In this document: piece after piece, positions 1 through 10,750 of the stretch
Layout: every line of letters begins with the position of its first letter
Position numbering within the stretch: position 1 is the stretch's first letter
NCBI GenBank assembly: GCA_026874595.1
Contig: CM049322.1
Span: forward strand, 48,835,340-48,899,339
Origin: Sipunculus nudus
Taxonomy: Eukaryota; Annelida; Sipuncula; Golfingiida; Sipunculidae
Direction: 5' to 3'
DNA length: 64,000 nt
Translations under genes and position numbers: made by a program
The notes under the pieces: model-generated
The model's database searches: none
Seen by the model: only the letters and a program-made list of their open reading frames with translations
What the model was told of the DNA's origin: nothing

Positions 1-1349
1 CCATGGCACGTTTTTTTCTTGTAAGTACTGTGGATTTAATTTTCACAGCATGTTTTTGTTAGCATTTTGTCTGTTAACACCAAAAATTTTAAACCAGTTG
101 ATCAAAAACTGTAGATTTTATTCAAGTTTTCAAGCATCATGTCACATCAAGTTTATATCAAGCTAGTGTTATGCAGTTTGCTAGAGCTCAGCTCCCAAGC
201 TTCAGCTCTAAGTTCCTTAAATTTAGCATACAGTTAGATGTCTCCAAAATCCCCTACCATGCCAAGAATTTTATCACTAGGACTTAATTCCTTCGAAATA
301 TAAATGAAAAACTTCATTTTTTTTATTGTTTTTTTATAACAAATTAAAGAAAAATTAATAGAAAAGGAATTTGTTAGTTGATGAGTAACAGAAAATTAAC
401 TTGCAGTTACTGATGATGTAAGAATCTTGTATGGATGGCTAGAATGTCAATGTCAATGTTATTCCAAATAACACCATGCAGTCACCTATGGTATTTTTCA
501 GTGAAATTTTAATGATAAAAAAATAAATCATATTATTCATCACTAATCATTAGGGATCATATGAAGGAAATTAATGATAGACAAAGATGCAGTTGATAAT
601 AATAATCTAGATTCCTACTGTGTCTAGTGTGTAGATTGATGTGAATGAAGTCCAAAGTGAATATATTACATTCATTTTTCTAATATAAATAAAAGCCATA
701 AAACCAGGTACTTATGATCATTATTTATATTTGTGAATTTGTATATTCTGGATTCTCAACATCTTTGTTTGGCTAAAACTGAATAAATACTTTTGCGAAT
801 GCTTTGCAAATGTATTTGAATACGAATATGAATGTGTACTGCATTAAAAAATTTTATTGCATAAGAATGGGAATTCAGGTAAAAATGAAAGTATTTGAAT
901 ACCAGTGCAGATACTTTCAAAATGTATTCATGAATGCATTCATGAATATAGTCTATAATATTATTTCAATAATCATTTCAGTTATATTTAATTTTTAAAA
1001 AATCATATGATTTTCTTATAATTTTTTTAAATAAAAATTTTATTGGCACAATATTTGTTATTAAATTTTAATAAATAGTTAAACTTTTTTATAATATGTG
1101 CTGCTTATAAGTTATATGGCCAAGTCAAAATCTGTGTGACAATAGCACTCCATTTGTTAATAAAATAAATAAAATCAGTCCTCTTCCCTGTCTTCAAAGA
1201 TACTATCAAAATCATACATAAGCTAAACACCAGCAACTCATAATAAAGCTTATATTTATTACCACACAAAACAAGCATGTGCCTCTTTCTCAAATCATAT
1301 TTTTTTATCATATATAACAGCTGAGCGCCGTGACCCATGGGTCCCTAGT
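1..1349 (+). mobile_element. Partial copy of the hairpin-starting (Helentron-like) repeat, 3' end
   Basis: This stretch shares segments with the element at 5149-8862. The motif GGCACGTTTTTT followed by a TGTAAG...TTTAATTTTCACAGCA block lies at 5-50 and again near 5737 and 7088. A second block (CCCCTACCATGCCAAGAATT at 251-270) matches CTCCTACCATACCAAAAATT near 5301. The terminal motif CAGCTGAGCGCCGTGACCCA at 1319-1338 recurs at 8831-8850. No coding potential is visible. The left end lies outside the window. The link to Helentrons is inferred from the copy at 5149-8862. Confidence 0.6.
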
Positions 1350-2553
1350 TATCAATATCCTTGATGCATTGTTGTGATAGGATTATCTTATACCGGTATG
1401 ACAGGCCATTATACTTACCTCTACAAGTGAGTTTAAATTATTGATTGTACAACATGATCATGCATACTGTCTGTATCAATTGTGATCTAATTGGACTAAC
1501 TCAGGTTAGGAAGTGGTCAGAAAATTAATAAAAAAAAATAATAGGGGTTGAGTTGGGATCAGATAATCAGTTGGGATCAGTTTGGTGTAAAAGATACCAG
1601 CCTTGAAAATCCAAATTAAAGTCTTGAAAAATCTTTGGAAGTCCTTGAAAATATGCAATCCAAATACGTGTGAAGACCCATGCCAGTATATATACAAACC
1701 CAGGTTGCCTTCATCTTGATATAAAGATCTGTTATAAAATTGAGGAATGTTATTATATTTTATATAAAGGGATGTATATCAGATGGATTCAGTAAATTCA
1801 GAAATTACTTCTTGTAACCATACATTGCAAGTTTAATATAACAGATCAAACTTCTGTTTTAATCAGTAAATTGACGTAAGTTTTAGATTCATACGTTGAT
1901 TTTCGAGGGAAATTTAATTTCAGGTTATTGAAATAATAATAGTTATGCATTATTTGTATATTTTATTGTTATATTACACAATTTTATACGTTTGTATTTC
2001 TGAGGTACAAATTTTTATATTCAGTAGGTATAAATTACAAGGGTATGGTAGTCAGTTAATACTATTCAAATTCAATACATTTAAATGGAGAGATTACCCA
2101 GGAGGTTATTATTATTGGAATCCGCAGGAACAACGTGTAATATCTGGAATCAGGGAAACCCATGAGCAGTAGGAATCGGCAGACCGATTAAAGATTTATA
2201 AACAAGATCACAAGCGGCACCTCACACCTGAGTGATCACTCCCTTTGATCTATCCTAATTGATTTTATATATCCTTGTCTTAACTTTACAAGATAGAGCA
2301 CTATAGAGCAATATCATACATTTACTCCATGTGCCAAAAATTGTAATTTTTTTTTGTATGAAGAGTTATTCTATTCCTGTCGGGTTTCATCGTCATAAAA
2401 GTGTTCCAAGTGTGTAGAATAAAGTTATACTTAGAAAAAATGAATGCTAGCTTCTTCAATAAAGCTTGATGTGGTTTGCAATCAAATCGAAAAAAAAGAC
2501 TTTATAATACTGAGTTGATGAAGACTAGAAACGCCCATTATACTGAACACACA

Positions 2554-2556
<3 letters not shown>
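1350..2556. other. AT-rich stretch with no recognised gene
   Basis: I see no convincing exon or RNA gene here. The section 1585-1690 contains several degenerate CTTGAAAAT words, a pattern typical of dispersed repeats. Short reading frames here are not supported by codon structure or by any family motif. Confidence 0.5.

Positions 2557-2586
<30 letters not shown>
2557..2586. repeat. (AT)n microsatellite at a SINE tail
   Basis: About 15 AT units lie directly 3' (on the minus strand) of the tRNA-like element at 2587-2726. Confidence 0.9.
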
Positions 2587-2589
<3 letters not shown>

Positions 2590-2726
2590 AATAGGCATGC
2601 TGGTTCATTATTTATAGATGACAATGGTATACACCGAAAAGTCGGTGCACTGACGGTGGGAATCGAACCCAAAACCTATTGATTTCCAGTCGGGGGCCTC
2701 AACCACTTGGCTACACCAGATTCCCT
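2587..2726 (-). mobile_element. tRNA-Ser-like SINE
   Basis: Read on the minus strand, the first 75 bases resemble a tRNA. A box A-like stretch, TAGCCAAGTGGTTGAGGC, is followed by an anticodon-like GACTGGAAATC (GGA, serine type) and a box B-like GGTTCGATTCCC. An unrelated 3' body then runs into an AT microsatellite. The missing acceptor-stem pairing and the added body fit a tRNA-derived SINE rather than a working tRNA gene. Target-site duplications were not identified. Confidence 0.6.
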
Positions 2727-2898
2727 CCCCCTCTGTGTATTTGCACATATTTATAGGAACCAGCGAGACCGTGACGTCATAGAAATTGTTATCACCGGCA
2801 GCCTGTGATTTCACCCTCTGTGCCCTACTTGGGGTAAAATTCACTATATGGGAGAGAGCTCGCTCTCTTTTCAGCGAGGTAGTTCAACTGTACACATG

Positions 2899-2927
2899 CT
2901 GGGGTCAGCCCCAAGTGTTGACCCCAG
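2899..2927. repeat. Short inverted repeat (9-bp arms)
   Basis: CTGGGGTCA and its exact complement TGACCCCAG are separated by 11 bases. The element it belongs to is unknown. Confidence 0.6.
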
Positions 2928-3265
2928 TAACAATTTTTAACAAGAGTTTTAAATTCTATTTCCGTTAACCAGGGTTGTTTTATTTTATGCAAGTGTACAC
3001 TGTCCAACCCCAGTCCTCCCCCTCCCCCGAATAAGAAAGTAAACTAAAATATTAAAATTGAATAATTATACCAGAATATATATTTTACGTAATTCTCGTA
3101 ACATTATACACTGGTACGCCAAATGGTCTATTAAGTACCCCAGAAGGCTCTGTAAACCTATGAAATGTTACTCAAATACTATGTCGACCTTGACGTGCTT
3201 ATGTATTGAGAATTACTATATATACTGTGTATATAGTTAGAAAACAAACCGACGTAAATCTATAA

Positions 3266-3283
3266 CCCCCCCCCCCCCCCCCC
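3266..3283. repeat. Poly-C tract (18)
   Basis: A homopolymer of C immediately precedes the dispersed repeat at 3301-3573. Confidence 0.95.
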
Positions 3284-3300
3284 GAACAGCTGTGCCTCAC

Positions 3301-3573
3301 TTCTTGTGTGCATATATATAGATCTCTTTGTGCTATGAGCATCGTAACCGGTGAGTATACTTACATTGTTTTAACAAAATGCACCCCTTCATTTAGGCGT
3401 AAACAAACAGATCCCTTCGCTCAGTCTGTTGACTGTGGCCTGGTAAGCTGAAATATCTTATTCTTAATCTTTGCTTCATTCGGAAAAGAGATTCATGTAG
3501 ATTTATGGTTAATCTATAGAGGTGTTAACACCTGCAGATAGAAATCTTTGCTCGATATCACAAACCCCCTGGA
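3301..3573 (+). repeat. Dispersed repeat, copy 1 (paired with 18541-18777)
   Basis: Shared words with 18541-18777 in the same order are GTGTGCATAT, a GAGCAT..CAACTGGTGAGTA-like block, TTTAACAAAA, TTTAGGCGTA, GATTTAYGGTT, TATAGAGG and ACAGATA..AAA.CTTT. Both copies end next to simple sequence (poly-C here, (AT)n there). No coding content is seen. Confidence 0.65.
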
Positions 3574-3593
3574 CCCCCCCCCCCCCCCCCCCC
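3574..3593. repeat. Poly-C tract
   Basis: C homopolymer of about 18, preceded by an interrupted CCCCCTGGA. Confidence 0.9.
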
Positions 3594-3619
3594 AAGCCTC
3601 CCGGATCCACTTTTGATCC

Positions 3620-3800
3620 TCCGGGCCATGGGGTTCTTTTATTCACCATAAAATAATTACACATATGATACAACAGCTTCAATATCTCAATAACTAATGC
3701 ATGAATTGCAGTGATTCTTGCTTTGCTTATTGAGCATGGAAAGTTTCATCAGCTACTTAAGACTATGTTAAGTGCATTAGTCATGGTTACGTCTGAAGAC
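3620..3800 (+). repeat. Fragment of the 41-kb dispersed repeat
   Basis: The run around 3683-3745 (CAATATCTCAATAACTAATG followed by a TGATTCTTGCTTTGC-like stretch) matches the tandem repeat near 41600-41650 (CAGTATCTGAAGAACTAATG followed by TGATTTTTTGCTTGC). Confidence 0.5.
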
Positions 3801-4017
3801 TTGTAATTTTTTTTATGCATTTCCCCTTTTCTATTTGAGACTCTGGTCTCTGGTCGAGCGCCATCCCTAAACTTTGGTCAATGAATGGTCTAAATTTCAT
3901 AACTCGTGCTGGCAGTTAAACCTCTTGTTGAATAAGGTACTGATGGTGGATTTTTTAGAAGCAGAAGGATTTAAAAGCAGTATATATATACATATATATA
4001 ACACTGAAGAAAAACAA

Positions 4018-4076
4018 CACCGTAAATTCACTACAGTCTGTTTCACAGGATGCGGCCCGACCATCAGGTGGATGTT
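4018..4076 (-). ncRNA. Hammerhead-ribozyme-like motif, PLE 3' flank
   Basis: On the minus strand the order is CAC (stem I), CTGATGG (core CUGANGA with the final A changed to G), a TCGGG...CCTGT stem II, GAAAC, a short ACA-GAC-TGT stem III, A, then GTGAAT (stem I return). PLEs are known to carry hammerhead motifs in their pseudo-LTRs. This one lies downstream of the PLE endonuclease and a sister copy lies upstream at 10751-10800. The altered core base suggests this copy is inactive. Confidence 0.5.
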
Positions 4077-4550
4077 AGAATGAAGCTAACGGCGTGGTTT
4101 GAAAAGCCGAGATTTTACGAGATTATGCTTATGAATATGCGTATCTTGAGAGCATTTTAATGACTGACACTGATCCTCTTGTCCTCGGGGGCACAAAAGG
4201 GTTTGGTCGGAGTACACGTGCGATACCGGAACATAACAGGGCAAAGGGTTTGTTGTTGATCAATGTTTATATTTAATACAAAGATATTTTACCAGGATGT
4301 CCATTTAGATTAGTATGCCGATATTCAATAGGGTCCTGGGTACAGTGAACACTTCAGTAGCATACACATATGATAAAAATACACATATACTATGAAAATA
4401 CATAATATAAAAGGCAAATATACTATACTCATACCAGGTGGACTCGACTCGACAAATTCACCATGGGGTAGTGGAATGCCATGTCCCTCAACAGTGCTAA
4501 GCAGTGAGAGAGCGACTACCTGAACAGATAAGTCTGCCCAGCGGATCCTC

Positions 4551-4565
4551 GGGGGGGGGGGGGGG
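4551..4565. repeat. Poly-G tract (15)
   Basis: G homopolymer just beyond the C-terminal end of the PLE reading frame. Confidence 0.95.
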
Positions 4566-4589
4566 ATGAGCGGGCACGTGGAATATTTA

Positions 4590-5148
4590 TATATATGCTA
4601 GGTTTTGAAACATTTCAGAGCGATGGCGGCTCTTGGAGAGAATTTCAGCTCTTGAGTTCAACAATGATACGGGGGGGGGGGGGTTGCTATAAGTAGCTTT
4701 TCAGACAAACAGGGATCACACATTCTGGTCCAACAGGTGCTGCCGTGGCAGAGATTTCCCAGGAGAGCCTGTAATTGATATTGTTGTCTTTTATTGTCCA
4801 GATGTGTTTAGACATTTCAGTGTTCTTAGCGTTGGATCTGTTACGAAAGGATTGTTTGTGGTTATTGTATCTTGTCTTGAAATCACCTTCAGTACACCTA
4901 ATGTAGTGTTTCTCGTCATTGTCTGTTCTAACTGTTGCCTTAAAGACAATGCATCTCAGCTGACACTGACCTTTCATAGGACATTTATCCTTTTTTATGG
5001 CAGGTACATTCACAGCTTTGTTAGTATTTGGACCTTCATATTACGTTTGCTGATCAGGTTAGACATTTTGGGTAAACAGCTATAGCTAATTTTCAAATTG
5101 CTCCTGTTGAATAGCTTGTGGTAACTGTGACGCTTTGGGAAGTGTTTT
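4590..5148 (-). pseudogene. Penelope-like element, C-terminal part (GIY-YIG endonuclease), broken
   Basis: Minus strand. The stretch opens with HFPKRHSYHKLFNRSN and then KISYSCLPKMSNLI, which is the linker after the reverse transcriptase. It continues with the CPMKGQCQ cysteine motif and a GIY-YIG-type nuclease block (CIVFKATVRT, KHYIRCTEGDFKTRYNNHK, SFRNRSN, SKHIW). The glycine of the YIG motif is arginine here. A stop near 4687 and a poly-G tract at 4671-4683 interrupt the end. The frame recovers as LLNSRAEILSKSRHRSEMF at about 4600-4660. This is the distal part of the PLE at 8863-10690, separated from it by the insertion at 5149-8862. It is non-functional as it stands. Confidence 0.85.
4671..4683. 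repeat. Poly-G tract inside the PLE reading frame
   Basis: Thirteen G replace coding sequence between the GIY-YIG block and the final LLNSRAEILSK stretch. Confidence 0.95.
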
Positions 5149-5179
5149 TAGCTCAGCTGACTATAAGTCATCTGAGCTA
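5149..5179 (+). repeat. 5'-terminal hairpin of the inserted element
   Basis: TAGCTCAGCTGACT and AGTCATCTGAGCTA pair with one mismatch around a 3-base loop (ATA). Confidence 0.85.
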
Positions 5180-6002
5180 TAGTCGTGGTCCTTTGTCCGT
5201 CGTCCGTCCGGCCGGTGGCCGTCCGTCCGTTAACAGGGCACATTTTAAAACCATTGGATCTACGAATCCAAAATTATACATACCATTAGATGTTCCCAAA
5301 ATCTCCTACCATACCAAAAATTGAGTCATTAGGACTTCATTCCTTCGAAATATTAAGGAAAAACCTCCGTTTTCCATAAAAAATCCATTGTTACACTTCA
5401 AGGCTGCCTAATATCAAAACCACTGATCTGTTCTTGGTCATATTTAGTATTCATATTTTTCCATACATTTTCTATGAACATACCAAAAATTAGGTCAGTA
5501 TTGGGTATTATTTTGAATTGATGGGCCCAAATATAATGCAATTTTTAAAAAATCAGGAAATATATTTACTCACCTAACATGAGAATTGCTGAAGCTGGAG
5601 ACTTTTTCTTCAGGAATATAACTTTATTTAATCAAGATTCAATTATTTACCCAAAATTAGATCTGAATTTTGCAAATTTTTCAAGTTATAAGCATAAATA
5701 AAAAATTAATACATTAAATTTGGTCAAAATTTGGGAATGGCACGTTTTTTCTCTGTAAGCACTGTTGATTTAATTTTCACAGCATATATACATAAGGATT
5801 TAATCTTTTAAAATCTGAAATTTCAAAGGAATTGATTGAAAAGAGTAGCTTTTATTCAAGTTTTCATACACCATGTCAAGTGTTGTTTACATCTGGCCCA
5901 CCTAGTAGAACAGCCATCACTTGCATTATGTAACCCACGCCAGGCAGCTTACCTCAGGCTCAGCTTGGCCACTACTAGCAGGCTTCCCCTCTGCCCCGCA
6001 CT

Positions 6003-6022
6003 CCCCCCCCCCCCCCCCCCCC
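6003..6022. repeat. Poly-C tract (20)
   Basis: C homopolymer between the two internal domain copies of the inserted element. Confidence 0.95.
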
Positions 6023-7355
6023 GCCCCAGATGGTGCATTAACTAGATGAATGTTATAATTTTCTGTATTTTATTTTATTCATGGCTATGCTACATTTTAG
6101 ATTTTGTATTGTACCACCAGGGTTACAATGATTAAAGTGCTCATTTCATAGTGTCCACAAAGTGGTGTATTGCTATGAAAGTGTGGATGTTCATCAGATA
6201 AGTAATTCCTTACTTCAGAAGAGTAAAAACTTCACCAGTGTGAAATTGACTATTAATTCCAGTAATAAATTATAGCTGAGATTGTTATTAGCATAATGAT
6301 ATTGTTTGTCCCTCATTCAACCAAAAGTGTGTATACTTTATTTGAAAAGATGTTTTTATTTTATCAAAGTTACTAAATCTTTTATTTTATTTCGGTGAAT
6401 AAAATTAAGCATGTACTGGAAACTCCAATGTGCAAAACTTTTTAATAGTGATTCAAGGAATAATCTAGTAGATGCCATGTTGTGGCATTATTTTCTTTTA
6501 AATTCAGTTTAAACATTTGTGATTTAAAAATAAAAAAAATATATGTGTATGCATAATAGACCCAATATGAGCTACACTCTGGATATATAATGATTGCAGC
6601 ATAGAATTCTAATATTTTAACTTATATTTTCAGTTGTTTTATTACAAATTTATAAAACTTGTAAATAAAAAAAAAATGAATCAGATTTAAAACTATTAAT
6701 GGAAAAGGTGGATATGCTAAAAAAAACAGGCTTATATATAAACTTAAATGCATTATTCCCTTGAAAGTGAAATAAATGTATTAGTCCATTCTGTCAACTT
6801 GCCTGTCCGTTTGTAAATTTTTCATATGCATCACAGTATCTCAAAACTTTTACTGTTTCCTCTGTATAGTTCCTATGTACGTGCCAGTAATTTAGTCAGT
6901 ATTATATAATTTAAAAAAGTTATAATTTAAAAATATATTTTTAGAAAAAATTAAATACATCTGTGTTTCTATTAAATATCTATTTTCATACTTCAGGACT
7001 GCCGAATATCAAAACCACTCATCTAGTTTTCTTCATATTTACCATAAATATTCCTCTATATAACTTAAATTTTGCCCAAGTTTGACCATGGCATGTTTCT
7101 TTCTTGTAAGAACATTTGATTTACTTTTCACAGTCAATTTAATTAGATTTAATCTGTTAAATTCTGAAATTTCAAAGTAAAAGCTTAAAAATTGTTCTAG
7201 TTATTGAAGTTTTTCTGAGGCCCTAATGTATTTTCATTTTGAACCTCACGACCAGCCATGTCTGGTCCCTACAGCCTTGCCTGGGTAAACTTATTAGTGA
7301 TGCAACACTGCTGTCACAAATGTACAAATGTAGAATCACATGGCAACCCTGACCT

Positions 7356-7369
7356 CCCCCCCCCCCCCC
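7356..7369. repeat. Poly-C tract (14)
   Basis: C homopolymer following the second internal domain copy. Confidence 0.95.
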
Positions 7370-7991
7370 AACAGATATGTTGCATTAGTTACATACTTCA
7401 ATTGCATTGCTGTTTCCGATCCAGTGTATACAACTTTTCCTGAATCAAGTGTTATTTTCAGATATTTATTATTTTGCAAATTTAAAAAAAATATATTTTA
7501 AAAAAAAATAAATACATCTGTGTATATAATGTCATGTTGACTGTGCAGATTAACTGTAAATGTTGATGGAATTTAGAATTGTTAATCAACTTAAATTTTC
7601 AAATATAATTGATATATATTGTAAATGTATAGTAAAATTTATAAATTTTGTCCAAAATTTCCCTTAACAAAAAATTGATGTAATAAAAAAATGAGGACCT
7701 AATGCAAACATTCGTTCAGTATTTTTCTGCCTCAGTAGAATGGGAATTAAAGTGATTTGCTTTGTTTTTCTATCTCTCTGTCTGTTTTTAAATATTCAAT
7801 AATTATGAATAAAACTTTTTTTACCTGTAAGATTAAATTTTGTATCCTGTATGTTTATGCAAAGGTGTTGTAACTTTCCTCACTCCCTGCCACTGAGTAT
7901 TTGTTTAGGACAATATTCTTCTGGCAACCGCAAAAAATTTATAACTTATGCAAACTTATAACAAAGGTCTTTTTAAACTCTCATCCTTCCT

Positions 7992-8010
7992 CCCCCCCCC
8001 CCCCCCCCCC
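7992..8010. repeat. Poly-C tract (19)
   Basis: C homopolymer about 100 bases upstream of the endonuclease fragment. Confidence 0.95.
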
Positions 8011-8112
8011 ACCCCAATCAGGTCAAACAGCTGAGTCCCCATATGTAACCCTTCACCACCACACAACACCAGATTTTGAGTCATCTCTTCTCTATATTCA
8101 CACTTAGACTCA

Positions 8113-8480
8113 GTCACTTCAGATTGTTCTCCTCTATAGGTCATCCGCATGTCCCATCAGTAACTTCTTCTCTGAACTCCCAAGTTTTAGTCTCTCAAGT
8201 TGACCACAACCTGCCTATAGTGATCATGGGCGATTTCAATATTGACATTTCTAATATAATATATAACACCAAATTGACACAATTATGTCAACTCTTTAAA
8301 TGTCAACAACTAGCCAGAGAACCAACCAATGACCATGGAAATACCATAGATCTTGTCTTTACTAACTGTTTAAATGCTTCAGTTTCAACATTAGAAAACA
8401 CATGGTCAGATCACAAGATATTATTAGCAACAATCCCCAATTCTTCAATTCAGATCAAACATGGCAACTTCTCAGCTTAA
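8113..8480 (+). pseudogene. Endonuclease/exonuclease/phosphatase-type domain, C-terminal fragment
   Basis: A QIVLLYRSS stretch (from about 8123) shifts frame into LPIVIMGDFNIDIS (8212-8255). It is followed by QLCQLFKCQQLAREPTNDHG, NTIDLVFTN and TWSDHKILL, ending at a stop near 8480. GDFN(I/V)D, the IDLVF segment and SDH are hallmark parts of the Mg-dependent EEP nuclease fold used by non-LTR retrotransposons and Helentrons. The frame stops about 17 residues after SDHK with no reverse transcriptase behind it. That favours the C-terminus of a Helentron protein over a LINE, though a truncated LINE remains possible. At least one frameshift is present and the N-terminal half is missing. Confidence 0.7.
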
Positions 8481-8862
8481 TCTACAATTTCTTCTCTATA
8501 GATACTTTTTGAGACATTCTGTTTCCTCTCTAATTCAGCAACAACTGCTTCCCAAAACATATAAGTTTTCTACTTTTCCATAAATATTTTGATTTATTAA
8601 ATGTGTATTTTATACTTGCAAATCTCCACTTCCTTCCTCTGCAATTTACAACATCTGGTCATTCCCATTGCAATTATTTAGACACACATTCTTGTTCATA
8701 TTTAAAATACTGATATTTCTATATAACTATTCCGCTCAACTACATAATTATTACAAAAAATTACATCTGTCAAAAGGAAATCTTTCAGACCTACATACAA
8801 CAATAGTGACACAATTGTATCTGTCTCATTCAGCTGAGCGCCGTGACCCATAGGTCCCTTGT

Positions 8863-10683
8863 TCAACTAGTTTCATGAATTGTCTGCAAATGTTGGTTTG
8901 AACATGACGGCTGTGGGGGGTTGAACCATATTATTTTCCTTTTCATGTTTCTTTTGCTGTTCACTGCGGGTTCAACATATTTTAAGCTTTCTGAGAACCG
9001 CTTTTCGCTTAAGCTCTGTCATACATGGGTTTGGCTTTCATATAGAGCTCTTCATTGCAAGAGGTGTCAGAGACACGCTTGCTGATCATTATAGTTAATT
9101 GCTGGAGGGTGATTGGATTGTGCGTGGATACAAAGCGGATCATTGTTTGGTTTCCTGTAAGGGTAGATTTTGGAGGTCAAGTGTTACGACTAAGAATTCT
9201 GTGCAGGTCAGGTTAGTTTTAATGGTTAGTTTTAATCCAACATGGGAAAAAGAATTTGATCATTTTCTTATGGGTGCTATCAGCTTTGGGTTCAGACATG
9301 TTGGGGAAACAACCTAAACCATCATCTCGATACAGACCTAGAGCATTTTCACAAAATTCCTTTTTCAACATATCTGGGAGGTATAAACCAACAATTCCGC
9401 ATACTTCAGCACCATCAAAGCTGCCCATGGTGACGTCAACGCTACGCTTGGCAAATTTGAGGGCTTTCATAAGTAAATCTTCTGTGATCGAGGGGTAAAA
9501 CTCAACGACATCAAACTTTATGAACTTTGATTTTTGTTTTAGCTTCAATTTCTTGAATCAAGATATGACCTGTGCGGTATTGTGCCACTGGTTGAGTTTG
9601 GTTTTCAGACTCAGTTGGCTATTAATTTTTGTCAAGTGCTTTTTGCTAATGATACTTATTTCAGATTTTGCTAGATTTATCAGTCTGCACTTGGGGTTTT
9701 GTTCAAAATTATCCTTGTGGTCTTTCGAAGTAATGTAAGCATTGCGCTCGGGCATGACCTCGATACGATCCGTTAGGTTAAAAGAACCGGCCATTTCTTT
9801 GGCTTCTGTATTGATATTTTTACAGATATTTTGGTCTGTTTTTTTATATGTCTTAGTGATGTTTTCTGTTAGGAGTTTATTGTAGTATTCTTTCGGCATA
9901 CTGTACAGGTTCGTGGTCTTATCTGCCTGTACTAGGAGATTGTCAGATTGTCTGACTGTCTTGATGTCATTTGTCATTCGTCTCTGGAATGCTTTGTGCG
10001 AGTGCTGGAATTCAATGTTCCGGACCATTTCATAGATATCACTTTTAAATGCCCTTAGGTGTTCGCTATGAGGGGGTGAATATGTAGCGCCAGATCGGCC
10101 TTTAGACATTATGGCCAGATCACTGGCTTGCCAGAGTGCCTGGACATGTAACTCTGAGGATGCAAATATTTTCGTCATTTTTTGACAACGCCTCATTGCT
10201 TACAAGTATCGTGTCACTTCAAATAAACCTACTAGACCTATTAATAAATTTCTTATCTCTTCAACGACACCAACCATGTGTGTGAAATATTCCGTTATAA
10301 CCAAATGTATTCGTATGTTGTACTGCATGTATGGGAGATTTCTGCTTGTGGTCTACCTGCTGACTGTATGCGGAGATACGGTTATAAAGCGTGGCGCGGA
10401 CTTGCAGGGCGGTTCTCAATTTGGCTTGTGTCACGACTCTGTAGGGGGTCCTAACTGAGTCGTGTTTGTCACGACTAGTGTATATGTGGTTTTGAAGCCA
10501 TAGTTTTGTTCAGCTGAAATTTGACCAGGGTTTTCGTGATGGAATACTTTCCATCGCATTCTCTGGAGTAGGCTTTCAACTTTACTTTTCAGGGATTTGG
10601 TTAAGGATTGTTTTTCTTCAGCGTTAAATCGCTCTGGCCTAATCTGTAGGCCACAGAGCCCTTGACAAGGGAGGGTAATTGTA

Positions 10684-10690
<7 letters not shown>
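8863..10690 (-). pseudogene. Penelope-like element, N-terminal and reverse-transcriptase part, broken
   Basis: Minus strand. From about 10640 the frame reads ERFNAEEKQSLTKSLKSK and RMRWKVFHHENP to a stop. From 10196 to 9558 it includes VQADKTTNLYSMPKEYYNKL, AYITSKDHKDNFEQNPKCRL and TKLNQWHNTAQ. From 9548 it continues with FDVVEFYPSITEDLL, VTMGSFDGAEVC and the catalytic LYRDDGL (YxDD type). About 30 residues usual between FAKR and DVTMGSFDG appear deleted. The tail (EFLVVTLDLQ, SCNEELYMKAKPMYD, KIIWFNPP, RQFMKLVEQ) is frame-shifted. Several stops and shifts make it inactive. These motifs are specific to PLE reverse transcriptases, which pair with the GIY-YIG nuclease found at 4590-5148. Confidence 0.9.

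Positions 10691-10730
<40 letters not shown>
10687..10730. repeat. (AT)n microsatellite
   Basis: About 22 uninterrupted AT units between the two pseudo-LTR-like segments. Confidence 0.95.
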
Positions 10731-10739
<9 letters not shown>

Positions 10740-10750
10740 TAATGGAGAAG

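Larger units (their letters stand above)
5149..8862 (+). mobile_element. Hairpin-starting, possibly Helentron-like element inserted in the PLE
   Basis: The insertion sits exactly where the PLE protein breaks: the minus-strand frame reads KLVEQ at 8863-8880 and resumes as HFPKRHSY below 5149. The 5' end forms a hairpin (5149-5179), followed by a GTCCGTCGTCCGTCCG motif near 5190. The 3' end carries CAGCTGAGCGCCGTGACCCA (8831-8850), with GCTCAGCTGA shared in inverse orientation between the two ends. Two copies of one internal domain lie at about 5220-5880 and 6790-7260. An endonuclease fragment lies near the 3' end (8113-8480). Such an endonuclease near the 3' end is known in Helentrons. No Rep/helicase is visible, so this is a degraded or non-autonomous copy. 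Confidence 0.6.

Noticed and set aside
2652-2726. Functional tRNA-Ser gene
   Set aside because: Acceptor-stem pairing and a proper terminator are missing and a SINE-like 3' body follows.
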